The notes under the pieces: generated by a model | Told to the model about the DNA's origin: nothing | Databases searched by the model: none | Seen by the model: only the letters and a program-made list of their open reading frames with translations | Shown: one piece after another, positions 1 through 8,250 of the stretch | Layout: every line of letters starts with the position of its first letter | Position numbering within the stretch: position 1 is the stretch's first letter | Translations under genes and position numbers: made by a program | Source: Rhodospirillaceae bacterium MC! | GTDB lineage: Bacteria; Pseudomonadota; Alphaproteobacteria; MC1 | DNA: 64,000 nucleotides | NCBI GenBank assembly: GCA_002632265.1 | Contig: NQOV01000005.1 | Location: 212,234-276,233 of the forward strand | Direction of reading: 5' to 3'

Positions 1-66
1 GAAAAATACGCTGGCAAAATGGACTTCGGCGACGCCAGCACCGTAGCCAAGAAAATCCTACTATAA
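1..66 (+). CDS. C-terminal end of a GatB/YqeY-domain protein (partial)
   Basis: Frame 1 is open from the first base to a TAA at 64-66 and gives a tail containing KYAGKMDFGDAS. That tail resembles the C-terminus of alphaproteobacterial YqeY proteins (GatB/YqeY family, a tRNA amidotransferase-related domain of unclear role), which usually end in a K-Y-x-G-x-M-D-F-G-x-A-S type sequence. Only 21 codons are visible, so the family call rests on recognition of this short tail. The upstream part lies outside the window. Confidence 0.5.
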   Translation, partial: EKYAGKMDFGDASTVAKKILL

Positions 67-158
67 GCACAGCTTTTCACTTCTAAATATAACTTTACAA
101 TTTCATGTTAAGATGTTATGATAGTACATATTATAATACCAACACGAAGAGATTCCCT

Positions 159-2966
159 ATGGCTATAAATAACGATAACAACGATATAATTAACATAACG
201 ATTGATTTCAATCAAAAAACAAAAGATGTAATTTTCTCTAATATAGAAAAATTATTTAGACATAATAAACTTACAGAAAATGAAATCAATAACTTATTAG
301 ATAAATCTTATTCGAAAAATACATTTGACCTTAACTTTACATTCTTAAAAGAAATAGATTCTAATATTAACATTAGCTTACAAAGACAAGACAACATTGG
401 TAATAATAGATATTATTCTCAACCTGTAAATAATAAATATTTATTATGTCATGAATGGTTCGCAAAAGGTAAAAAATTATTTGCCGAATGGTTACAAAAC
501 TTAGATCCTAGCGTGATTGTAGATGTAATTCAATTAACAAATGATCAACCAATAAATGAATACTTACAAACTAACAATTTTTTAAACCCACAAGACATAG
601 AAGAAAATAACGATATACTAAACATCAAGATTGATTTTAATCAAAAAACCAAAAATGTAGTTTTACCAATTATGGAAAAATTATTCGAACAGAATAAACT
701 TAGTGAAGATGAAATCAATAATTTATTAAATGAAAATTACTCAAAAAATACATTTAATCTTAATTTTGCATTGTTAAAAAAAATCGATCCCAATATTGAT
801 ATTAACACACAAAGAAAAGATAGTTATAATTATAATCGATATTATGGTAAACCTTTAAATAATCGCTATTTATTATGTAAAGAATGGTTCGTAAACGACA
901 AGCCACTATTTACCAAATGGTTACAAAATTTAGATCCTAGCATAATTGTTAATGTAATTCCACTTGTAAACGATGAAGATACAAAAACATCTAAAAACCC
1001 CTATATACTAGATGAAATAGAAAATATTACGCTAGAACAAATGTATATACTACTTTTATTTATAGCAAAATTTGGAGAAGACGCCTTAACGTCGTTTACT
1101 ACAAAAAGATACATACAAGCTTTTGATTTAATTACAAATAAAATCACAGAAATACAGATTCAAGCAAGTAGTTTATATACTACTAAATATAATTTTACTA
1201 AAGCTTTAACGGAAAACACACCACTAACAGGCACAGCAGAAAACATATATAATCAATATAAAGATTATGATATACAACAATTTAAAGAATTAATTCTTAC
1301 ATTTAATGATGACAATCCGAATCTTTTAAATAAAGAAGAAGTTATTACTTTATTATTTTTATTAGCAAGATTAAAAAATCACATGTTAGAAGTTTTTAAT
1401 TGTACCAATGACACAGCTTTTTATAATTTAATTATACCCCACAGATCATTTCAAAAATATTCTACTACTGCAACACTAGCAAGCATGAAATCAGATTTAC
1501 AAAATTATATAAATGATAAACCTAGTCTTAGCAGTCCGAATATAAAATTATTATGTGATCAACTTATAAATAAAAACATGAACGATTTTACACCATTAAT
1601 AGATAAACTTAAATCTCTTCAAAAAAAGGTAAATATAAATGATTATACAACCGAAGATAACACAACACAAGATACAACCCTATTAAATAAAGATGAAGTT
1701 CTTACCTTATTATTCTTAGTGGCAAAATTTAAAGAACAGACATTGAGAGAATTCAATTGTAGAGTTAAACAAGATCTTTATAGATTAATTGTATCAATAA
1801 AAGCAATTACCATATATGATAGTTTGACTGCATTGAATACTAGTGAAGGTGAAATAGCAAGACATCTACATGATAAAGATTCATATATTCCTAAAGACTC
1901 AAAAAGAATATTGTATGAAAATGAGCATAAAGAATTTGAAGATTTTCAAGAATTTATCAATAGAGTTAAATTCCTACAAAATAAAGATGATTTACATATT
2001 CCAGAAATAACAAAAGCCCAACCACTAAACAAGCCACATAACCGTATAATATACGGGGCCCCAGGTACTGGGAAAAGTTATTTATTAAATAACGAAATAA
2101 AAAAACTTAAAGAAATCCAAGACTTAGAATATACACGAGTTACATTTTATGACGGATATACACATGGGCAGTTCGTAGGATCATATAAGCCGATTCCCAA
2201 GGGCGATAGTATCACATATGCATATGTTGCAGGGCCTTTGATGAAAAGTATCGTGAATGCCGTTAATAATCCTGATAAAAATTATTGTCTGATAATTGAA
2301 GAGATCAACAGAGCGAGAGCCGATAAAGTATTCGGTAACACATTCCAACTTCTAGACAGAAAAGAAGACGGCTCAAGCGAATATTCTATCGATCTATCGG
2401 ACGAACAACAAGAATTCTTAAACAAATGTGATATCGACGAAGAAAAATTATATTTTCCTGAAAATCTATACATATGGGCAACTATGAACAGTGCCGATCA
2501 AGGGGTGTATGTGCTTGATAGTGCTTTTAAAAGACGTTGGAGTTTTGAACATATCGGCTTGAATGAAAATCAAGAGAACTTTGGCGAGTCTACTATAAAT
2601 TATCAAGTTAACTATACCCAAGAAAAAAGCACAAATTGGAATCATTTCCGAACTACCATTAATAACATTCTCATGAATGTAAACGTAATCGAAGATAAAC
2701 TACTTGCCCCATTCTTCATCAAACCGAGCGACTTTATAACAGAAAATAATATAACTGTGTTAAAAGAAAATGTTTTCATCAGTAAAATTTTAATGTATCT
2801 GTTTGATGACATCCTAAAACATAAATCAAAAGATACTTTATTCATATCTGAAATAAAAACCTTTTCCCAACTAAAAGAAACCTACAAAAAAGGAAAAGAG
2901 ATCTTTAATCATGAAATAATATCCGAACTAGAAACAACACAACAAGAAGCAAATAACGAGCAATAA
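159..2966 (+). CDS. mcrB: McrB-like AAA+ GTPase subunit with repeated N-terminal modules
   Basis: This is the motor subunit of a modification-dependent (McrBC/LlaJI-like) restriction system; family members hydrolyse GTP to drive translocation by the McrC nuclease. The start at 159 is preferred over the ATG at 105 because a GAAGAG lies just upstream and because MAINNDNNDI then aligns with the second internal repeat. In the 935-aa product the AAA+ core is C-terminal: Walker A GAPGTGKS (633-640), Walker B LIIEEINRA (711-719) and the McrB-type MNSAD (776-780). The N-terminal 600 residues are built of repeats: module A twice (about 9-126 and 151-269) and a shorter helical module B three times (about 288-335, 389-450, 508-570). 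mcrC follows after 2 bp. No methyltransferase gene is adjacent, which favours a type IV system over a LlaJI-like type II one. Confidence 0.9.
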   Translation: MAINNDNNDIINITIDFNQKTKDVIFSNIEKLFRHNKLTENEINNLLDKSYSKNTFDLNFTFLKEIDSNINISLQRQDNIGNNRYYSQPVNNKYLLCHEWFAKGKKLFAEWLQNLDPSVIVDVIQLTNDQPINEYLQTNNFLNPQDIEENNDILNIKIDFNQKTKNVVLPIMEKLFEQNKLSEDEINNLLNENYSKNTFNLNFALLKKIDPNIDINTQRKDSYNYNRYYGKPLNNRYLLCKEWFVNDKPLFTKWLQNLDPSIIVNVIPLVNDEDTKTSKNPYILDEIENITLEQMYILLLFIAKFGEDALTSFTTKRYIQAFDLITNKITEIQIQASSLYTTKYNFTKALTENTPLTGTAENIYNQYKDYDIQQFKELILTFNDDNPNLLNKEEVITLLFLLARLKNHMLEVFNCTNDTAFYNLIIPHRSFQKYSTTATLASMKSDLQNYINDKPSLSSPNIKLLCDQLINKNMNDFTPLIDKLKSLQKKVNINDYTTEDNTTQDTTLLNKDEVLTLLFLVAKFKEQTLREFNCRVKQDLYRLIVSIKAITIYDSLTALNTSEGEIARHLHDKDSYIPKDSKRILYENEHKEFEDFQEFINRVKFLQNKDDLHIPEITKAQPLNKPHNRIIYGAPGTGKSYLLNNEIKKLKEIQDLEYTRVTFYDGYTHGQFVGSYKPIPKGDSITYAYVAGPLMKSIVNAVNNPDKNYCLIIEEINRARADKVFGNTFQLLDRKEDGSSEYSIDLSDEQQEFLNKCDIDEEKLYFPENLYIWATMNSADQGVYVLDSAFKRRWSFEHIGLNENQENFGESTINYQVNYTQEKSTNWNHFRTTINNILMNVNVIEDKLLAPFFIKPSDFITENNITVLKENVFISKILMYLFDDILKHKSKDTLFISEIKTFSQLKETYKKGKEIFNHEIISELETTQQEANNEQ

Positions 2967-2968
2967 TT

Positions 2969-4315
2969 ATGCAAGTCCATTACTTATTCGAATCTCGCTG
3001 GAAAGCCATATCAGGATTAAAAGAAAGCTTAAAAGATGATTATGAAAAAATCATAAACGATCTTGCACGCCGTGGCATATATAAGGAACAAAATGGCAAA
3101 TATAAAATCGAATATGTGGGAATCATCGCTTTTAACAAAACAATTCTCGCCATATTGCCGAAATTCTTCCCACATATGGCCGAAGAAAGACAAGAACACG
3201 AATTAAAAATCATAATGCAGGTGCTAAAAACCCACGCCAAAAAAGAAAATAACTCCATACAAAACAATCTCCTATATTCCACATCCCTAAACGATCAGGA
3301 AAACACAACAAATAGACTAGCTTTAATTGATGACATCCTACGAGATTATATGCAACACGGCCTATACAAATCCACCAAACACATGGAAGAAATCAACGGC
3401 GACGGCGAAATCAATTGGGAAACAACCATAAACCAAGAACAAGCTCACATCATTAATAACACTCCCATATATTTAAATCTCCACACCAATTATATGCTTT
3501 CTGATAATGATCATTATATCACAAGATTACATAAATACATCCTTATAAAAGCAAAAGACGAACTCAACAAATTCCCTATCCAAAGCATTCTTAAAGATAT
3601 TATGGACGTCCCAAATTTTGACTTTACCTATAATACAGATAACTTAATAAATGAAGATATCATGAATAACGCCATTGATCGTGAATTGCAAAACGTAATG
3701 AGCGAACGAAAAACCATATTGCTAAAAAAAATGAAACTCTTCATCAATCAAGAAGAATTCTACGCCGAACAATCCCTAAAACTCTGGGGCGTGCATAAAT
3801 TTTGGAGCGTGTGGGAAAGTATTTGTAAAAATATCTTTAAGGATCAATCCAACACTTACAAAATCCCAAAACCATACTATAAACAACAAAATTCACACCA
3901 CAAAAATCCAGTACCAACCCTAATTCCAGACATAATCACAACCCACAACAATAATTTACTAATTCTAGACGCTAAATATTATAACTTCTCTTTCTCTAAA
4001 GACGGCACAATAAACGGCGAACCCCCAAAACTCGAGAGCATTATAAAACAATTCTCCTACGAACTCGCCCTACAACACATGAGTAATAGCGATTACAGTA
4101 ATAACGATCACACCAACATTCATAACTACTTCTGTATCCCAACCTACGAAAACAAAACCGCCCTTATAGGCGATCTCCACTTTAAGATATTCCCCCAGCT
4201 AAAAGCCATTAACATCATTCAACTATCCCACAAAGAAGTATTCCACATGTACATCCACAACAAACACTACCACCCCACATTCTATAAGGAAATCCTACAG
4301 ATCCCACAAGAATAA
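2969..4315 (+). CDS. mcrC: McrC-like (LlaJI-type) restriction endonuclease subunit
   Basis: This is the nuclease partner of the upstream McrB-like GTPase, 448 aa, starting 2 bp after the mcrB stop, so the two are translationally linked. A PD-(D/E)XK active site is visible: P320-D321 in LIPDIITT, then D334-A-K336 in ILDAKYY. The N-terminal 70 residues contain a wHTH-like region and the typical segment IEYVGIIAFNKTILAILPKF that precedes nuclease domains in LlaJI/McrC proteins. GC is higher than in mcrB, whose repeated N-terminal half is very AT-rich, suggesting the specificity half of mcrB has a different history. Cleavage requires McrB in the known family; the modified base recognised here cannot be read from the sequence. 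Confidence 0.88.
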   Translation: MQVHYLFESRWKAISGLKESLKDDYEKIINDLARRGIYKEQNGKYKIEYVGIIAFNKTILAILPKFFPHMAEERQEHELKIIMQVLKTHAKKENNSIQNNLLYSTSLNDQENTTNRLALIDDILRDYMQHGLYKSTKHMEEINGDGEINWETTINQEQAHIINNTPIYLNLHTNYMLSDNDHYITRLHKYILIKAKDELNKFPIQSILKDIMDVPNFDFTYNTDNLINEDIMNNAIDRELQNVMSERKTILLKKMKLFINQEEFYAEQSLKLWGVHKFWSVWESICKNIFKDQSNTYKIPKPYYKQQNSHHKNPVPTLIPDIITTHNNNLLILDAKYYNFSFSKDGTINGEPPKLESIIKQFSYELALQHMSNSDYSNNDHTNIHNYFCIPTYENKTALIGDLHFKIFPQLKAINIIQLSHKEVFHMYIHNKHYHPTFYKEILQIPQE

Positions 4316-4345
4316 AAGATGAAAAAAACTACCAATTTCAATATG

Positions 4346-4430
4346 TTCTTATGTAATATATTCTTATGCAATGCTTTCTTATACAATGCTTTCTTATACA
4401 ATGCTTTCTTATGCAATATGTTCTTACATC
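4346..4430. repeat. 15-bp tandem repeat, about 5.6 copies
   Basis: Units begin at 4346, 4361, 4376, 4391 and 4406, with consensus TTCTTATRCAATGCT and a partial unit from 4421. The array sits 30 bp after the mcrC stop and runs up to the 55-bp palindrome. An ORF can be read through it (repeats of FLYNA), but that is a simple consequence of a 15-bp unit and is not considered coding. Confidence 0.9.
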
Positions 4431-4437
4431 TTTTATT

Positions 4438-4492
4438 CATGAGTTCTTTCTTTGCTGGCCTAAATATTAGGCCAGCAAAGAAAGAACTCATG
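4438..4492. repeat. Long palindrome, GGCCAGC hairpin family copy 1
   Basis: The arms CATGAGTTCTTTCTTTGC and GCAAAGAAAGAACTCATG flank TGGCCTAA-ATA-TTAGGCCA, giving a nearly perfect 26-bp stem with a 3-nt loop. The core (GCTGGCCTA/TAGGCCAGC) recurs at 50067-50107 and 63884-63926 and, split by about 125 bp, at 49405-49567 and 49733-49895. A TTTTATTTGTGAT box follows at about 4504-4516 and recurs after other copies. It lies downstream of mcrC and could also act as a terminator, but there is no U-tract. Confidence 0.85.
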
Positions 4493-4522
4493 GAAAATAA
4501 GCATTTTTATTTGTGATCTAGC

Positions 4523-4563
4523 ATAATAATATATCTATAACAATATCTATAACAATATCTCTA
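4523..4563. repeat. Short 12-bp tandem repeat
   Basis: ATATCTATAACA occurs twice in tandem followed by a partial ATATCTCTA. It lies just upstream of the tRNA-Arg promoter. No function is evident. Confidence 0.6.
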
Positions 4564-4587
4564 TAAAATTGATCGGAAAATTTTATC

Positions 4588-4616
4588 TTGACATTATCAC
4601 ATCATTTATGTATCAT
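4588..4616 (+). promoter_or_regulatory. Sigma-70 type promoter for tRNA-Arg
   Basis: A -35 TTGACA at 4588-4593 and a -10 TATCAT at 4611-4616 are separated by 17 bp. The only gene downstream on this strand is tRNA-Arg at 4710. Confidence 0.7.
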
Positions 4617-4634
4617 AACTACTAATCATAAAGA

Positions 4635-4702
4635 GATGTGAGAAATACTAAGATGTTCTTTAGCCCTAATTTAAGGCTCATATTAGCTCATTTTTCACGC
4701 CC
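4635..4702. repeat. Short, degenerate copy of the GGGAAAAAGT/CTTTTTCAC hairpin family
   Basis: GTGAGAAATACTAAGATG on the left and CATATTAGCTCATTTTTCAC followed by GCCC on the right can fold back around AGCCCTAATTTAAGGCT. The right end matches the CTTTTTCACGCC end of the copies at 17285, 50192 and 63198. Unlike those, it is not beside a stop codon but sits between the promoter and the tRNA-Arg gene, in the predicted leader. Confidence 0.5.
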
Positions 4703-4709
4703 TTTACAC

Positions 4710-4786
4710 GCACCCGTAGCTCAACTGGATAGAGTGTTTGACTACGAATCAAAAGGTTGGGGGTTCGAGTCCTCCCGGGTGCACCA
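4710..4786 (+). tRNA. tRNA-Arg (ACG)
   Basis: A full cloverleaf of 77 nt: acceptor GCACCCG pairs with CGGGTGC, the anticodon stem is TTTGA/TCAAA with loop CTACGAA and anticodon ACG at 4744-4746, the T-loop is GGTTCGAGTC, and CCA is encoded at 4784-4786. ACG is read as inosine-CG after deamination in bacteria. Confidence 0.97.
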
Positions 4787-4793
4787 AATAACA

Positions 4794-4834
4794 CAAGCTA
4801 TAGTTTATTATAAACTATAGCTTGTATTTTTTTC
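4794..4834 (+). terminator. Rho-independent terminator after tRNA-Arg
   Basis: A perfect 14-bp stem CAAGCTATAGTTTA / TAAACTATAGCTTG with loop TTA is followed by TATTTTTTTC. It lies 7 bp after the tRNA and 12 bp before the convergent feoB stop codon. Confidence 0.9.
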
Positions 4835-4846
4835 ACATCACTTAGA

Positions 4847-7336
4847 TTATGTAATCTTAAGATTCGCTTTATTACTACGAGAGCCGAGCAACTTCATTAT
4901 GATGATCTCAAGTATCAGAATTCCCCATAATATAACTAACTGGGTTATTAATCTTGTGGTTGAGATACTGCTCAAATGCGTCAAACAAAAGAATGTTCCT
5001 GATACAACATACGCCAAGGTAAAGGACCACAGACCACTAAATAAAGCAATTTTCATCCCTCCCTCTTTCTTAGCCATGGAAATAGTCGCAAAACATGGGA
5101 AGTATGCCAAGATGAACAGTAAGAATCCTAAAGTTAAAGATGTATCTTCAAATCTTACAGCGTTATTTTTGATGATCTTGATATCATCATTATCGGCGGT
5201 AATGCTATAATCAAAGGTAGCTTGAAGACCGTCAATGAATATCCCTTTAGTTTCTACTAATTCGTGCTTAATGGTTGTCAATAATCCCATGGTGTTTTGT
5301 GATTCTCGTACCGTTGCATCATCTTTCACATTAAAGGCGATGAGTACTCCAGCCACAAGAACAAGAAGTATAATAACCCCCTTTAAACGACGCTTAAACC
5401 TTTTCATTCCACGTCTGGCCATTGCTTGACTGCCTGAAATCTTCTTCTTAATAAACATCAGCACAAACACCGCCAAGGCTATCACAACAATATATAAAGC
5501 AAAAACACTAATATTCACATTATTCTCTTGAGAAGTAGGCTCAACATTATTACTATCTGGATTGGTAGAACTATTATCAGCATTTGCAGAATCGCTATTC
5601 GCAGAATCGCTATTCGCAGAATCGTCGCCTTGTCCGTCCGATTGTGAGTAAATAGATGTCATAGTCCCCACCACAACTTCTTTAGCCACTGCTCCAGTGA
5701 TCAAGCCAACAGTAGCTTGCCAATCCTTATCGGTAAAGCCAATGGGATAAAGTAATACGGTGGCTTTTTTACTGATATCGGCTAAAATAGAGTCTTTCAT
5801 ATCCACATTTACATCGCCTTTCATACTCACAGCACCCAAAATACCAACAGACGCCACAAGAATCAAGAACATTCCGCCTAAACGTTGTAAAAATGCTTTG
5901 ATGTTATTCCCTGTAATCCTAAGGATCATATTCCATTGTGGACGCAAGTAATTGGGCATACGAACAATCAAAGGCGACTTTTTAGCTTGTAAAATGGTAC
6001 GTTTAACCACAACACCAGTAAATATCGCCAATAGAATACCTACTATATACAAAGAAAAGACCACTATCGCACTATATTGCGGTATAAAAGCCGCACAAAA
6101 CAAAGCATATACTGGCAATCTAGCCGAACACGACATAAAAGGCGACATTAAAATAGTAGCTTGTCTTTCCGCATGAGTCGGTAAAGTTCTCGCTCCTGCA
6201 ATCGTGGCGATATTACAACCAAAACCCACAACCAACGGCAAGAACATACTTCCGCTTAAACCTATCATATTCAAGAATCTATCCACAACGATGGACGCTC
6301 GGACCATATATCCCGAGGCCTCTAAGATCGACATCAATAAATACACCAAACCGACAACAGGAATAAAGCCAAACAAGGCCGCCAACGCTGTCCCGATACC
6401 GTCAACCACAATGGTAATTATCACATCAGGAGCATGGACCTCATGTAAAAGCCATGCGGGAACATCGACAAAAGGAATATTTGCCAACTGCCCTAATCCT
6501 GGAACTAAGATCCCATTCCCTATGGTCAACGCCACAAAGAAAACTAGATACATCATCACAAGAAAAATCGGCAAACCTAAATATTTATGCAAAACGATAC
6601 GATCTATTTTATCTTGTAAAACCGTGGTTTCCGTTTTTGCTTTCACTAGCGATTTGTTAGCATATTCTGCCGATAAATGATAAATAAAATCGTTGATCTT
6701 AATAATCTCTTTCAAGCTCGGAGTTTTTAATTGAGCTTTATCATCAAAGATAACATCTTGCAAATCCCCAAGATCTATAGGATTAGGCTTTAATTTATCA
6801 CGAGATACCGCAAATAATGCTTGCTCTATGGCTTCCTTTAACAAACGTAGCGAACTCTTATTCACCGCCGATGTGGAAATTACAGGCACATTTAAGATTT
6901 TGCTCAACTCATCCACACGGATATTGATCCCACGCACATGGGCGATATCTGACATATTACAAACTACGATATAAGGTATCTGCATAATCGATAATTGGAT
7001 ACACTGATACAAACCTTGTTCTAGATTAGTGGAATCTAAAACACTAATGGCAAGATCCGCTTGTTTTGTTTCTAGATATTGCTTAACCACTAATTCATCT
7101 GGCGAATTACCGTCCGATGAAAGTATGGAACTACACCCTGGTAGATCGATAATCTTCCCTGCGGTTTTTTCTTCCCTATTTAAAGAGAAAACCCCTTCGA
7201 CCTTTTCCACTGTAACCCCTGCCCAATTGGCGGTTTTATAGTTGGAATGTGTCAGTTGATTAAAAATAGTTGTTTTCCCACTGTTAGGCGTACCTACCAG
7301 TGCGACTACTGGCAGTTCATTTACATATTTATCCAT
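4847..7336 (-). CDS. feoB: Ferrous iron transport GTPase-permease FeoB
   Basis: This inner-membrane Fe(II) importer has an N-terminal G-protein domain (829 aa in total). Motifs visible are GTPNSGKT (15-22, G1), DLPG (64-67, G3) and NMSD (127-130, G4), followed by the gated permease segments with GxGCN (VGFGCNIATIAG). The C-terminal third carries a hydrophilic insert rich in repeated SANSD units (about residues 555-600) encoded by a 15-bp tandem repeat. feoA lies upstream on the same strand, as in most feo operons, but the two are separated by 147 bp containing a hairpin repeat. The likely trigger is low oxygen and low iron, though no clear Fur or FNR site was found nearby. Confidence 0.96.
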   Translation of the reverse strand: MDKYVNELPVVALVGTPNSGKTTIFNQLTHSNYKTANWAGVTVEKVEGVFSLNREEKTAGKIIDLPGCSSILSSDGNSPDELVVKQYLETKQADLAISVLDSTNLEQGLYQCIQLSIMQIPYIVVCNMSDIAHVRGINIRVDELSKILNVPVISTSAVNKSSLRLLKEAIEQALFAVSRDKLKPNPIDLGDLQDVIFDDKAQLKTPSLKEIIKINDFIYHLSAEYANKSLVKAKTETTVLQDKIDRIVLHKYLGLPIFLVMMYLVFFVALTIGNGILVPGLGQLANIPFVDVPAWLLHEVHAPDVIITIVVDGIGTALAALFGFIPVVGLVYLLMSILEASGYMVRASIVVDRFLNMIGLSGSMFLPLVVGFGCNIATIAGARTLPTHAERQATILMSPFMSCSARLPVYALFCAAFIPQYSAIVVFSLYIVGILLAIFTGVVVKRTILQAKKSPLIVRMPNYLRPQWNMILRITGNNIKAFLQRLGGMFLILVASVGILGAVSMKGDVNVDMKDSILADISKKATVLLYPIGFTDKDWQATVGLITGAVAKEVVVGTMTSIYSQSDGQGDDSANSDSANSDSANADNSSTNPDSNNVEPTSQENNVNISVFALYIVVIALAVFVLMFIKKKISGSQAMARRGMKRFKRRLKGVIILLVLVAGVLIAFNVKDDATVRESQNTMGLLTTIKHELVETKGIFIDGLQATFDYSITADNDDIKIIKNNAVRFEDTSLTLGFLLFILAYFPCFATISMAKKEGGMKIALFSGLWSFTLAYVVSGTFFCLTHLSSISTTRLITQLVILWGILILEIIIMKLLGSRSNKANLKIT
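5575..5630. repeat. 15-bp tandem repeat inside feoB
   Basis: The unit GCAGAATCGCTATTC is repeated about three times in frame, encoding SANSD-type peptide repeats (SANSDSANSDSANAD in the product). A 15-bp unit keeps the frame, so copy-number change would alter only loop length. Confidence 0.8.
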
Positions 7337-7380
7337 AATTTTTACATCCTTCCTTCATTATATGTAATGTCATAAAGTAT

Positions 7381-7475
7381 GGGAAAAAGTGATTAGTCAG
7401 AATTCTTAGGGCATGCGTGGCGTATCACACCACTATCATACATGACTTAAGAACACTAAATGAGTACCTTTTCAC
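7381..7475 (-). repeat. Stop-proximal hairpin repeat, copy in the feoA-feoB gap
   Basis: The left end GGGAAAAAGTGATTAGTC and right end AATGAGTACCTTTTCAC are imperfect inverted repeats, with an inner pair AATTCTTAGG / CTTAAGAAC. The element starts 8 bp after the feoA stop codon (minus strand) and fills most of the feoA-feoB gap. Related copies lie at 17194-17290, 50216-50312 and 63124-63202, all in the same orientation to the preceding gene. Confidence 0.8.
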
Positions 7476-7483
7476 ATATTTTT

Positions 7484-7726
7484 TTATTTAATTTTCTTGA
7501 TGATAATACAAGAGACTTCTTTTTTACGTAAAGCGAAATAAGAATCTCTTAAGCGTACCTTCATAGGATCGCCCATGGGAGCAGTATCTATCAACTGTAC
7601 CACGCCACCAGCAACAAAGCCAAGGTTTGTAAGCTTGCTTATATATGGTATATTCTCATTATCTAAGATGAATTCTTGAATTTCACCTTTTTCGCCAATT
7701 GCAAGATCCGATAAGGTGTCTGTCAT
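7484..7726 (-). CDS. feoA: FeoA-family ferrous iron transport protein
   Basis: An 80-aa SH3-like protein that assists or regulates FeoB. Family features seen are the opening SDLAIGEKGEIQEF, the central ISKLTNLGFVAGGVVQLIDTAPMGDPMKVRLRD and the C-terminal YFALRKKEVSCIIIKK, which match the usual FeoA length and layout. A strong ribosome binding site (GGAGGAAAAAACAA) precedes the ATG. It lies upstream of feoB on the same strand with an intervening hairpin repeat, so it is probably the first gene of a feoAB transcript. Confidence 0.93.
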   Translation of the reverse strand: MTDTLSDLAIGEKGEIQEFILDNENIPYISKLTNLGFVAGGVVQLIDTAPMGDPMKVRLRDSYFALRKKEVSCIIIKKIK

Positions 7727-8250
7727 TTGTTTTTTCCTCCAAATTATATTTTGGTTAAGTTAATGTCCTAATATAAATGGGTATTAGTAATCTTTATTTC
7801 ATTATTTTTTCATTGAAATAGAAAGATAACATCATTTACATTTTATACACTATGTATCCGTAGTTTTTTATCTCATAATACTATTATAGTACAAAGAAAT
7901 CTCAATGCAAGTACTAATTTAAAAAAAATTAAAAAAAATTGAAATACTTAACATAACTCAAGAAATATCCGTAAAATTCTTAATAAAATACCAAGACAAA
8001 GAAAATAATAAGCTATTTATACATATAATTTTTCTTATTCTCGCACAAGATTCCAGAATAGCACAAAATAAATTATTATTTTTCTTCTACCCCACATGAC
8101 AGATTCTAAATAGCAAGACAATTTATATATACAGCTGATTATATAATTTTTATCTTGACATTACTTTAATAACATGATGAAATACAATAAACTACAATAT
8201 TCTAAGAGACACTAAGAGATATTAAAAGACACAAAAGCAAAGGCATAACA
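7727..8250. other. Divergent intergenic region, feoA / DUF4910 gene
   Basis: About 520 bp of strongly AT-rich sequence without a gene. Toward the plus-strand gene there is a TTGACA at 8155-8160 with TGAAAT 17 bp later (weak -10), and an AAAGG ribosome binding site before the ATG at 8251. Near the plus-strand start, short AAGAGACAC/AAAAGACAC repeats occur at about 8202-8235. I see no convincing Fur or FNR palindrome. Confidence 0.5.

Noticed and set aside
105-158. ATG at 105 as start of mcrB
   Set aside because: The extra 18 residues are not similar to the second module copy, and the ATG at 159 has a GAAGAG site and aligns with the internal repeat.
4319-4516. Open frame of 65 codons with FLYNA repeats
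   Set aside because: It is produced by the 15-bp tandem repeat and runs into the palindrome; no ribosome binding site and no resemblance to a protein family.
4638-4820. Open frame of 60 codons covering the tRNA-Arg gene
   Set aside because: It reads straight through tRNA-Arg and its terminator; a coincidental frame.
6204-6680. 158-codon open frame opposite feoB
   Set aside because: Antisense shadow of feoB with low-complexity composition and no ribosome binding site.
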